Source: Rubricoccus marinus (GTDB taxonomy: Bacteria; Bacteroidota; Rhodothermia; Rhodothermales; Rubricoccaceae). Taken from it: a stretch of DNA of 64,000 bases. The notes beneath the pieces are model-generated. The model did not search any database and was not told the DNA's origin. It saw only the letters and a program-made list of their open reading frames with translations. The stretch is from NCBI RefSeq assembly GCF_002257665.1, contig NZ_MQWB01000001.1, positions 680,502 through 744,501 on the forward strand. The letters are read 5' to 3'. Positions 31,140 through 37,959 of the stretch are shown piece after piece (the stretch's first letter is position 1; each line of letters begins with the position of its first letter). The position numbers and the translations under genes were made by a program.

Positions 31140-32500
31140 AACGAGAGCTGCATCTCGCCCGGCGGGTTGAAATACGTCGTGCCGCCGCGCATTTGGCGGA
31201 TCGCGCGGATCAGTTCCTCGAAGTGGCTGGGCTCCTTCACGAAGTCGATCTGCGTCGCGTTAACGATCAGCAGCGGGCTCCGGGTGTAGTGGAAGAAGTA
31301 GCGGTCGTACGCGTCGGTCAGCTCCGCGAGGTAGGCGGGGTCCATCTGCGCCTCGTAGGAGCGGCCGCGGAGCGCCACGTTGTGCATCAGGCGGTCCACG
31401 GACGAGCGGAGGTATACCACGAGGTCCGGCGCGGGGATCGTAGGCTCCATGAGCGAGAACAGGCTCTCGTAGAGCTGGTGCTCGTCGCCGTCTAGCGTGA
31501 CGCGCGCAAAAATGCGGTCCTTGTCGAACGTGTAGTCCGAGACGACGCTCGTCTGGAACAGGTCGCGCGTGGCGAGCGCCTTCTGCTGCCGGAAGCGGCT
31601 CGCGAGGAACGTGAGCTGCGTCTGAAACGCCCACCGCTCCGGGTCGCTGTAGAACCGCTCCAGGAACGGGTTGTCCTCGAACGATTCGAGCACCATCCGG
31701 GCGTCCGTTTTCTCGGCCAGCATCCGCGCCAGCGTGCTCTTCCCGGCGCCAATCACGCCTTCGACCGCGATGTAGCGGAGGTGGTCGGGGAGGGCCAGGG
31801 ACATAGAACCAGCAGGGGGCGGGAGGGGAGAATGGCGCAGCGCCGGTGACGCCGGCGTGTCAGGCGCGCCAGAGGCGGGGGCAGAAAGCGCCTCTGGCGA
31901 GCGCTCGGCGCGGGCGTCGTCGGGCGTCTCGGCGAGGAGCTGCTGAACGGTCCGGCCCGTTCCGGGGACGGCAAGATCGCACGCGAGGTCGGCCAGCGGC
32001 GCGAGTACGAAGCGCCGCTGGCGAAGACGAGGGTGTGGGACCGTGAGGCGGTCGGTCGCGAGGGTGCGGTCACCCCACAGGAGCACGTCGAGATCGAGCG
32101 GCCGCGGGCTCCAGGGCTCGGCCTGGTGGTCGCGCCCGGCCTCGCGCTCGATGCGGTGCAGCACGTCCAGAAGCGGCTCTGGCGCTAATGGCGTGCTCAC
32201 GCGCGCGACGGCGTTGAGGTGGTCGGGCTGCGGCGGGGCGCCCGGACGGACATGCGCCTCGGTTTCGTAGGCGGGCGAGATGGCCTCTACGCGCACGCCA
32301 GAGGCTTCCAGCGCGCTCAGCGCAGTTTGGAGCGCCGCGAGCCGGTCGCCGACGTTGGAGCCGAGACCGATGTAGACGCGAGAGGGAGCGAGGGACGAGG
32401 GGGGGGCAAAAGCTGCGCGCTCCGCCTGCCCCTCTCCGTTCGCGCCAGAGGCGGGGGGGCTGCCCTTCCCCTCGTTTCCCATACAGGACTCGTCAGTCAT
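31136..32500 (-). CDS. folK: HPPK (FolK) fused to deoxynucleoside kinase
   Basis: A 454-residue two-domain protein. After ~40 disordered residues, residues ~41-200 are 6-hydroxymethyl-7,8-dihydropterin pyrophosphokinase: RVYIGLGSNVGDR, PAYETEAH, and PRPLDLDVLLWGD with VPHPRLRQRRFVLAPLADL. A decamer-rich linker (~200-232) joins it to a deoxynucleoside kinase with P-loop EGVIGAGKST (near 247-256), DRIF and the lid/LID arginine region (LRSSVDRLMHNVALRGR). An internal ATG at 31804 (MSLALPDHL) could also give the kinase alone. The start overlaps the folB stop (ATGA), linking it to dihydrofolate synthesis. It joins folate and nucleotide-salvage activities in one chain. Confidence 0.87.
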   Translation of the reverse strand: MTDESCMGNEGKGSPPASGANGEGQAERAAFAPPSSLAPSRVYIGLGSNVGDRLAALQTALSALEASGVRVEAISPAYETEAHVRPGAPPQPDHLNAVARVSTPLAPEPLLDVLHRIEREAGRDHQAEPWSPRPLDLDVLLWGDRTLATDRLTVPHPRLRQRRFVLAPLADLACDLAVPGTGRTVQQLLAETPDDARAERSPEALSAPASGAPDTPASPALRHSPLPPPAGSMSLALPDHLRYIAVEGVIGAGKSTLARMLAEKTDARMVLESFEDNPFLERFYSDPERWAFQTQLTFLASRFRQQKALATRDLFQTSVVSDYTFDKDRIFARVTLDGDEHQLYESLFSLMEPTIPAPDLVVYLRSSVDRLMHNVALRGRSYEAQMDPAYLAELTDAYDRYFFHYTRSPLLIVNATQIDFVKEPSHFEELIRAIRQMRGGTTYFNPPGEMQLSF

Positions 32501-32919
32501 CGCGCGAGGCGGACGCAGACCTCGGCGCGCTCGGCCGGTCCGCCCACGGGCGGGTTGGGCTTGCGGACCGTGACCTCTACGTGCTCCACGCGTGGCGAGG
32601 CCTCCAAAACCGCCGCCCCAATGCGGTGTGCGAGCCGCTCGATGAGGTACGAGGAGTTGCCCATCACCACCTCTTGCGCGATGCGGTACACGCGCTCGTA
32701 GTCGACGGTCTTGGTCAGGTCGTCCGTCTCGGCCGCTTCGGTGATGTCGAGGTCCATCGCGACGTCCACTTCGAACCGGCCGCCGATCTTGTGCTCCTCT
32801 TCCAGCACGCCGTGGTGAGCGTAAAAGACGGCGTTGACGAGGCGGACGGTGGCGAGCACGGGCGCGAGAGGCGGGGTGCGCCCAAGGTCCGAGGCGCGGG
32901 CGCCGGCGGCAAGCCGCAC
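32497..32919 (-). CDS. folB: Dihydroneopterin aldolase
   Basis: A 140-residue enzyme cleaving dihydroneopterin to hydroxymethyldihydropterin and glycolaldehyde, the step before FolK. Motifs FYAHHGVLEEEHKIGGRFEVDV, TVDYERVYRIAQEVV and YLIERLAHRIG carry the active-site residues, ending in EVTVRKPNPPVGGPAERAEV. The stop overlaps the next start as ATGA, so the two consecutive steps are translationally coupled. ATG 32919 gives a 20-residue N-terminal extension relative to the family; GTG at 32859 would give the usual length and may be the true start. Confidence 0.9.
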   Translation of the reverse strand: MRLAAGARASDLGRTPPLAPVLATVRLVNAVFYAHHGVLEEEHKIGGRFEVDVAMDLDITEAAETDDLTKTVDYERVYRIAQEVVMGNSSYLIERLAHRIGAAVLEASPRVEHVEVTVRKPNPPVGGPAERAEVCVRLAR

Positions 32920-32935
32920 GCGGGGATTTCGCCGG

Positions 32936-32953
32936 GCCTCTGGCGCCAGAGGC
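32936..32953. repeat. Head-to-head decamer palindrome upstream of folB
   Basis: GCCTCTGGCGCCAGAGGC between the end of the secreted-protein region and folB, both leftward; it sits 17 bases upstream of the folB ATG. Confidence 0.85.
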
Positions 32954-32988
32954 GAGGTGCGAGGCGCGCGAACGCACGGCGGCCTGCC

Positions 32989-33011
32989 CGGTCATGTGCC
33001 GAGCAGGCCGC
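32989..33011 (-). terminator. Intrinsic hairpin after the secreted protein gene
   Basis: GCGGCCTGC (32989-32997) pairs with GCAGGCCGC (33003-33011), 21 bases beyond the leftward stop at 33032. A poly-U tract is weak. Confidence 0.5.
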
Positions 33012-33031
33012 GATGGGTCCGGTCCGGGTGC

Positions 33032-33889
33032 TCAGTCCTCGATCAGCAGCCGCGAACAGATGGGGGCGAGGCCCTCGATGCTCATGCGGGGCCGGGCAGA
33101 CACGTAGTTGCCGTTGCGCTCGCCCCGGATCAGGACGCCGACCATGACCTCTCCGTTCGGGCAGACCTCCATGTCGTCCCAGTCGTTGCAGTTGGGGCGT
33201 TCAAAGGAAGGCTCCACCCACCGGCCGTTCTCCTGAATCGGGCGCGTATCGAACCGACCGTTGGCCCTGTTTTTCTGCAGCGTCACGCCACGTACCGCGA
33301 TCCCTTTCATCCGGTCGTTCCGGTTCCGCTGGCACACCTTGAGGCCTTTCAGCGCGACGGGCGGGTTGTTGGGCTCGCTGAGGTACGGGAGCGGGTAGCG
33401 CGGGGTGCTGTTGTCGAACGCGCTCGCAATGGCGTTGCCGATCAGGTTGAGGCCGAGAGGGCCGCCGCCGAGGGTCAGGGTTTCTGTCCACGTGCCGGAC
33501 CACTCTTCGTAGGTGTTCCGGTAGTTGAAGCCGACGGCCGTCATGCTGCGGCTTGTCGGATTGCCGTGGCACGAGGACGCGATGGTGGACGCTACGGTGA
33601 TGTTATCGTCGTCAATGGTGGCCCAGCGGAGGCGGAGGTGGCATGGCACGTCGGACTTCTCTCCGATCTCGATGCCGTACACCCAGCCTCCATCTGGAAC
33701 CACGGCTTCGGCAGAAATCTCGCCGGCGTCGGTGCCGGAGACGCGGACCGTGGTTTTCGGTCCGTGGCCCATGTCCGGGACGGCCACCAGTGATGCTCTC
33801 GAAATCGGCGTCGCAGCGCGGCTCCGCGTGAACTGCGCCGATGCGGTGAGCGGGAGGGTGAGAAGGAGCGCGAGTAGGAGACGGTACAT
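33032..33889 (-). CDS. Secreted protein of unknown function
   Basis: A 285-residue protein with a clear signal peptide (MYRLLLALLLTLPLTASAQ, cleavage after residue 18 or so). The mature part is beta-rich with several cysteines (VPCHLRLRW, ASSCHGNP, LKVCQRN, ERPNCNDWDDMEVCPNG, PICSRLL), suggesting a disulfide-stabilised extracellular domain. YGIEIGEKSDVPCHLRLRW and CPNGEVMVGVLIRGE suggest repeated binding modules, but I do not recognise a family. ATG 33889 is chosen because it starts the signal peptide; the frame is open 19 codons further. It contains no decamer, unlike most neighbours. Confidence 0.65.
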   Translation of the reverse strand: MYRLLLALLLTLPLTASAQFTRSRAATPISRASLVAVPDMGHGPKTTVRVSGTDAGEISAEAVVPDGGWVYGIEIGEKSDVPCHLRLRWATIDDDNITVASTIASSCHGNPTSRSMTAVGFNYRNTYEEWSGTWTETLTLGGGPLGLNLIGNAIASAFDNSTPRYPLPYLSEPNNPPVALKGLKVCQRNRNDRMKGIAVRGVTLQKNRANGRFDTRPIQENGRWVEPSFERPNCNDWDDMEVCPNGEVMVGVLIRGERNGNYVSARPRMSIEGLAPICSRLLIED

Positions 33890-34034
33890 ATCCAGGATGG
33901 AGGGGTGTACTCCATCCATACGTCGGCCTCTGAGGTTCAGGACCAATCACGTCCGTGTCCTTTTCCTCTCGCGCGGAAAAATGCCGCCTTCCGGCACATC
34001 GCCAGAGGCTTCGGCCGACAGCAATCCGGTCCCG

Positions 34035-35093
34035 CTACAGCCCGAGGCGGTCCAGAAATGCCGCGTCCTCTGGCGAGATCGCGCCAGAGGCTCGGTCGGT
34101 GAGGAGTTGGGAGGCGTAGAGCGTGCCGTACAGCCCGAGCACGCCGTCGTCGCGGCGGGCGTGCTCGTTGAACAGCGCCGCCGCCTCTGGCGAGCGCCAC
34201 GCATCGGGGACGTGGTAGGCGCGGGGGCCGAAGGGGCCATCCGAGGCGGCGCCGGGCCAGGACTTTTCGGGCTCGAAAAGCTTTTGTCCGAGGTGGCAGC
34301 CCGTGCACTGCGTCGGCGTGCGGAGCGCGCGCGGCTCGGTGGAGGTCGCGGGCGCGAGGGCACCAGAGCCGTCGTACACCGCGAAGTCCCAATAGCCGTC
34401 CTCGCGCCGGTGCTTCACCGTCGTCTCCACCACCTCGCCGTCAATGAGGTGCTCGCCGATGATCCACGTTCCGGCGGGGTACATCAGCCCGTCGCCTCTG
34501 GCGTGGGCTTCTAGCGCCGCGCGCACGGCCGTGACGGGGAGGAAGAGGCGCCGCCGCGCCGCCGTCATCACGCCGTCCACCTCCACCTCGAACCACGCCG
34601 CGTCGCCAGAGGCGTACGGGACCGCTTCGCGCAGGGCCGCGACGGTCGCGGGCAGGCCTCTGGCGCTGTAGTAGGTAGCCTCTACCCAGTCGGTCCACTC
34701 GTCGGGTCCGATGGCGCCGTCGCCGTCGGCGTCGGAGAGCTGCTGGCGGATGGCGGGGGCGAGCTTCTGTGGGTGGAGCGTGAGGCCGTCGCCCTCGCCG
34801 CTTACCAGCCCGGCCTCGAACGGGTCGGCGCCCGCTTCGGCCGTGTAGCCGCCGAGAACGGAGCGGACCAGGCGTTCCGGGTCTTTCTTATCCAGACGTA
34901 GCGGGACGCTTTCGGCGGTTTGCACATCAACGGCGCCGCCCCCGCCACATCCGGCGAGGACCCCTAGGCAGAGGAGCCCAAGCAGCCAGCCTCTGGCGCG
35001 AGAGGCGCACACGGTCTTGGGTCGGGACACACCGCCGGCATATCCGTTGTTGGCGCCAGAGGCGCGGGGCGTCCGTGGGTCCATCGAAAACAT
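34035..35093 (-). CDS. Monohaem c-type cytochrome lipoprotein with EF-hand
   Basis: A 352-residue protein. A lipoprotein signal (WLLGLLCLGVLAGC) follows a long basic start; GTG at 35030 would give a normal-length signal peptide. Residues ~120-135 hold an EF-hand-type loop (DADGDGAIGPDEW), and one haem-binding site (CTGCH) lies near 272, followed by LGQKLFEP. The central domain (WFEVEVDGVMTAARRR ... WIIGEHLIDGEVVETTVKH ... GYWDFAVYDGSG) resembles cytochrome P460-like binding domains. The ATG overlaps the upstream multihaem cytochrome stop as TGATG, so the two are co-translated and probably form an electron-transfer pair at the outer face of the envelope. Confidence 0.75.
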   Translation of the reverse strand: MFSMDPRTPRASGANNGYAGGVSRPKTVCASRARGWLLGLLCLGVLAGCGGGGAVDVQTAESVPLRLDKKDPERLVRSVLGGYTAEAGADPFEAGLVSGEGDGLTLHPQKLAPAIRQQLSDADGDGAIGPDEWTDWVEATYYSARGLPATVAALREAVPYASGDAAWFEVEVDGVMTAARRRLFLPVTAVRAALEAHARGDGLMYPAGTWIIGEHLIDGEVVETTVKHRREDGYWDFAVYDGSGALAPATSTEPRALRTPTQCTGCHLGQKLFEPEKSWPGAASDGPFGPRAYHVPDAWRSPEAAALFNEHARRDDGVLGLYGTLYASQLLTDRASGAISPEDAAFLDRLGL

Positions 35094-37165
35094 CAGGAGC
35101 CGAGTTCGGCGAGAAGGGCGCGGGCGCGCTGGTCGGACGGGTCGGCCGCCAGAAGCTGCCGGAGCAACGTGCGGGCGTCGCCGATGCGGCCCTGCTGGGC
35201 GCGGATCACGGCCAGGTTTCCGAGCGCGCCCGTGCTGGCCGGGTCGGCGCGGAGGGCGCGGAGAAAGGCGCGCTCGGCCTCTGGCGCGTCGCCGGTTTGG
35301 AGCGCGGCGGCGCCGAGTGTGACCCAGGCCGGCGCGAGCATCGGGTCGAGGGCCACGGCGCGGCGGAGTGCCTGGCGCGCGGGCTCTACCTGCCCGAGTT
35401 GGAGGCGGTACAGCCCGAGGTCGTTCCAGGCGCCAACGTGGTGGACGGGGTCCTGCCGCACGACCCGCTCCAGCTCGCGCACGGCACCCGCAACGTCGCC
35501 AGAGGCTCCGAGCGCCTCGGCAAGCTCGGTCCGCGCCTCGGTAAAGCGCGGCGCGAGGCGGACGGCGTCGCGGAGCGGAGCGACGGCGCCTCTGGCGTCG
35601 CCGCGCGTGGTGCGGGTTACGCCGAGCCAGTAGGCGGCGTAGGCGTTCTGCGGATCGCGCCGGACAGCTTCGGAGAGGGCCGTCTCGGCACCACCGAAGT
35701 CGTTCTGAGCGAGCAGCGCGCGACCTAGCGCGATGTAGGCGTCCGCACGGTCCGCGCCCGCGTCGAGGCCTCGGCGGATGCGCGTCGTGGCCTCCGTGAG
35801 GTAGTGCGGAAGGCGGTGCTCTGTATCGTACAGCGTGAGGTACGCGATGCCGGCCTGCACGTCCGCCTCGGCGCCAGAGGCGCGCGCGCCGGCGAGGTCC
35901 ACGAGTGTAAACGGCGTCTGGCGCTCAAAGGCCTCTTCCGCCAGACGCGTGCCGGTCTGGCTGGGCGCGGGGTCGCGCTGAATCCAGTGGTCGGTAAACG
36001 AGACGTGGGGGATGTCGCTCGTGCCTGCGCTGCGCATGTGGCAACTCACGCAGTCGCCCGTCATCGCGTCCTCCAAGCCGGAGGTGTCCGGGCGGGAGCA
36101 GACGGTTTCGTGCGCCGCGCCGCCGTGGCAGCTCTGGCACGTCACGTTGTAGCTGCCCTCCTCGGCGGGCTTGTGCGGGTCGTGGCACGTCGTGCACGTC
36201 ATCGCGTTCTCCAGGCCGGCGGTCTCCTGGAAGCACGCGCTTTTGCGCATCCGCTCGGCGTGGCTCGCGATGCCGAACGACTCCGGGTCGTCCAACTCCT
36301 CCTGCCGCACGAACACGGCGCGGTGCGCCGCCAGAGGCCGTCCGGGGCGATAGGTGGAAGCGTCCTCGCCGGGCGCGAACACGCTCAGGCCGGTGAGGTG
36401 GCACTGCTGGCACACGTCGAGCTCCAGTTCGGCGCTGAGCTTGGACGGGTTGACGATGCGGGTGTCCTCTGGCGCGCCGCCGGCGTCGAAGGCCTCCACG
36501 TGGGCCGAGCCCGGCCCGTGGCAGCGCTCGCACGAGATGCCGAGCGGGATCTCACCGTAGGCGTTCTGGCTGGTGGCGTGCGTGGGGGCCGTGTTGTGGC
36601 ACGCCATGCACTCCAGGTTGATGGGCCGCTCAAAGCGCCGGTTGGTCTGGCTGTAGCCGGGCGAGAGGTCCCAGAGCTCGCGCTCCACGTACCACGTCAG
36701 CGGCATCTCGGTCACGTACGCCGCCGTGGAATCGGCCTCGCCGACGGTCATGAAGTAGGACCGCGTAGCGTTGCCCGAGCCCACGACGTGGCTGACCGCG
36801 TGGGTCCGCTCCCAGCCTGGCGTGTCCGGCCGCGTCTCGCGCTGGAACAGCGAGTCGCCGCGCACGAAGGCGACGTAGCAGTACCCGTCGTCGGCGCAGA
36901 CCTGGGGCGACTCGCCATCGGGGCCGAACTGCTCAGGGGCCTCTTGCGGATCGAAGACGGAGACCGAGCGGCCCATGCCGGTCCGGTGGTAGTCCGTGTA
37001 CACGTCGGCGTGGCAGGACGCGCAGGCCTCGTCGCCGACGTAGGTCCAGCCGTCGCCGCCAGAGGCAAGGGCCGCGCCCGCATCGCCGCCGCCGCACGCG
37101 GCGAGCGCGTAGGCCGCGGCAATCGCGAGGGGGAGAACGAGGGCGAGGGGGCGGGCGGCGCGCAC
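35093..37165 (-). CDS. Seven-haem cytochrome c with TPR domain
   Basis: A 690-residue lipoprotein (signal ending AYALAAC). I count seven CxxCH haem sites: CASCH, CMACH, CERCH, CQQCH, CTTCH, CQSCH and CVSCH, in the first ~390 residues, with the spacing of cytochrome c554-like proteins. The C-terminal ~270 residues are tetratricopeptide repeats (AYIALGRALLAQNDFGGAETALSEAVRRDP and several more). The combination points to a periplasmic or surface electron carrier that assembles with partner proteins through the TPRs. It heads a two-gene unit with a monohaem EF-hand cytochrome. A TATCTTCC box lies upstream. Electron donor and acceptor are not evident. Confidence 0.88.
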   Translation of the reverse strand: MRAARPLALVLPLAIAAAYALAACGGGDAGAALASGGDGWTYVGDEACASCHADVYTDYHRTGMGRSVSVFDPQEAPEQFGPDGESPQVCADDGYCYVAFVRGDSLFQRETRPDTPGWERTHAVSHVVGSGNATRSYFMTVGEADSTAAYVTEMPLTWYVERELWDLSPGYSQTNRRFERPINLECMACHNTAPTHATSQNAYGEIPLGISCERCHGPGSAHVEAFDAGGAPEDTRIVNPSKLSAELELDVCQQCHLTGLSVFAPGEDASTYRPGRPLAAHRAVFVRQEELDDPESFGIASHAERMRKSACFQETAGLENAMTCTTCHDPHKPAEEGSYNVTCQSCHGGAAHETVCSRPDTSGLEDAMTGDCVSCHMRSAGTSDIPHVSFTDHWIQRDPAPSQTGTRLAEEAFERQTPFTLVDLAGARASGAEADVQAGIAYLTLYDTEHRLPHYLTEATTRIRRGLDAGADRADAYIALGRALLAQNDFGGAETALSEAVRRDPQNAYAAYWLGVTRTTRGDARGAVAPLRDAVRLAPRFTEARTELAEALGASGDVAGAVRELERVVRQDPVHHVGAWNDLGLYRLQLGQVEPARQALRRAVALDPMLAPAWVTLGAAALQTGDAPEAERAFLRALRADPASTGALGNLAVIRAQQGRIGDARTLLRQLLAADPSDQRARALLAELGS

Positions 37166-37204
37166 GTCGGGGGACCGGGGCAGCGGTCAAAAGGGACCGC
37201 TCGG

Positions 37205-37212
37205 GGAAGATA
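37205..37212 (-). promoter_or_regulatory. Candidate -7 promoter box (TATCTTCC)
   Basis: Read on the minus strand, 39 bases upstream of the multihaem cytochrome; identical to the box at 1357-1364. Confidence 0.4.
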
Positions 37213-37305
37213 GCCCGGCCTCTGGCGGCTCCGCGAGGCGTCGGCACGTGCCTTGCCCATGTCATAACCGTGTTCCAAAGTCCCTCGCGTGCGGTCCGCA
37301 CATCC

Positions 37306-37959
37306 ATGGACGTTACCAAACTACTCGACCCCGTTACGACGGGGCCCTCTCTGCCGAGCAAGGGGGTCCTCGCGATCGCGGGTTTGATCCTGCTCTGCCT
37401 CGCGCTTTTGGCCGCGTTGGTGATGACCTCCGGGGAGCCCTCCGTGGCGTACCCGGCGGCATCGTCCGAGCCGAGCATGGGCGAGCCGTCTACGGCGGCC
37501 CTCGCACCCGCCCTCCCGGACACGGCGCGGCGCGCGCCAGAGGCCGCGACGATGGGCGCGGAGACGGTCGGGCTGGACTCGCTGCTCTCCATGTTTCCCT
37601 CGGAGGCGAAGCCCATCCCGACGGCGATGATCACGCGCCTCGAAGACGCCAGCGAGGAGCCGCTGGAAGTCGAACTCGGGCTGCTCCTGGAGGCGGTCCA
37701 GATCGGGTTCTCGGAGCGCAGCGCGCAGATCGAGCCCACGCTGCGCCCCTACCTCTTCCGCATCGCCGGCCGCCTCTCCGTCCGCACGGACTCGTTCCGC
37801 ATCGCGGCGACCGCGCCCGACGCAACTCTCGCCCGTGCTCGCGCCGCGACGCTGCGCCGCCTCTTCGACCGAGCGGGCGTGCTGGAGCCCCGCGTCATCC
37901 TCGGCGCGGGCTCCGGTCCGCACGCCCTCACTCTCGTTTCCGACTCTTCCTCGTCATGA
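37306..37959 (+). CDS. Membrane-anchored protein with OmpA-like tail
   Basis: A 217-residue protein with one N-terminal membrane helix (about residues 20-40, VLAIAGLILLCLALLAALVM) and a proline/alanine-rich linker. The C-terminal ~90 residues (VQIGFSERSAQIEPTLRPYL, RIAATAPDATLARARAATLRRLFDRAGV, RVILGAG) follow the strand-helix order of OmpA/MotB peptidoglycan-binding domains, but the diagnostic aspartate and arginine of the peptidoglycan site are not evident, so binding may be lost. ATG 37306 is preferred over GTG 37270. The gene's stop overlaps the next start (ATGA). Confidence 0.65.
   Translation: MDVTKLLDPVTTGPSLPSKGVLAIAGLILLCLALLAALVMTSGEPSVAYPAASSEPSMGEPSTAALAPALPDTARRAPEAATMGAETVGLDSLLSMFPSEAKPIPTAMITRLEDASEEPLEVELGLLLEAVQIGFSERSAQIEPTLRPYLFRIAGRLSVRTDSFRIAATAPDATLARARAATLRRLFDRAGVLEPRVILGAGSGPHALTLVSDSSSS

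Noticed and set aside
37248-37955. Upstream extension of the acidic HHH protein through the preceding gene
   Set aside because: Off-frame reading of the OmpA-like gene; ATG 37956 with its ATGA overlap and membrane helix is the sensible start.
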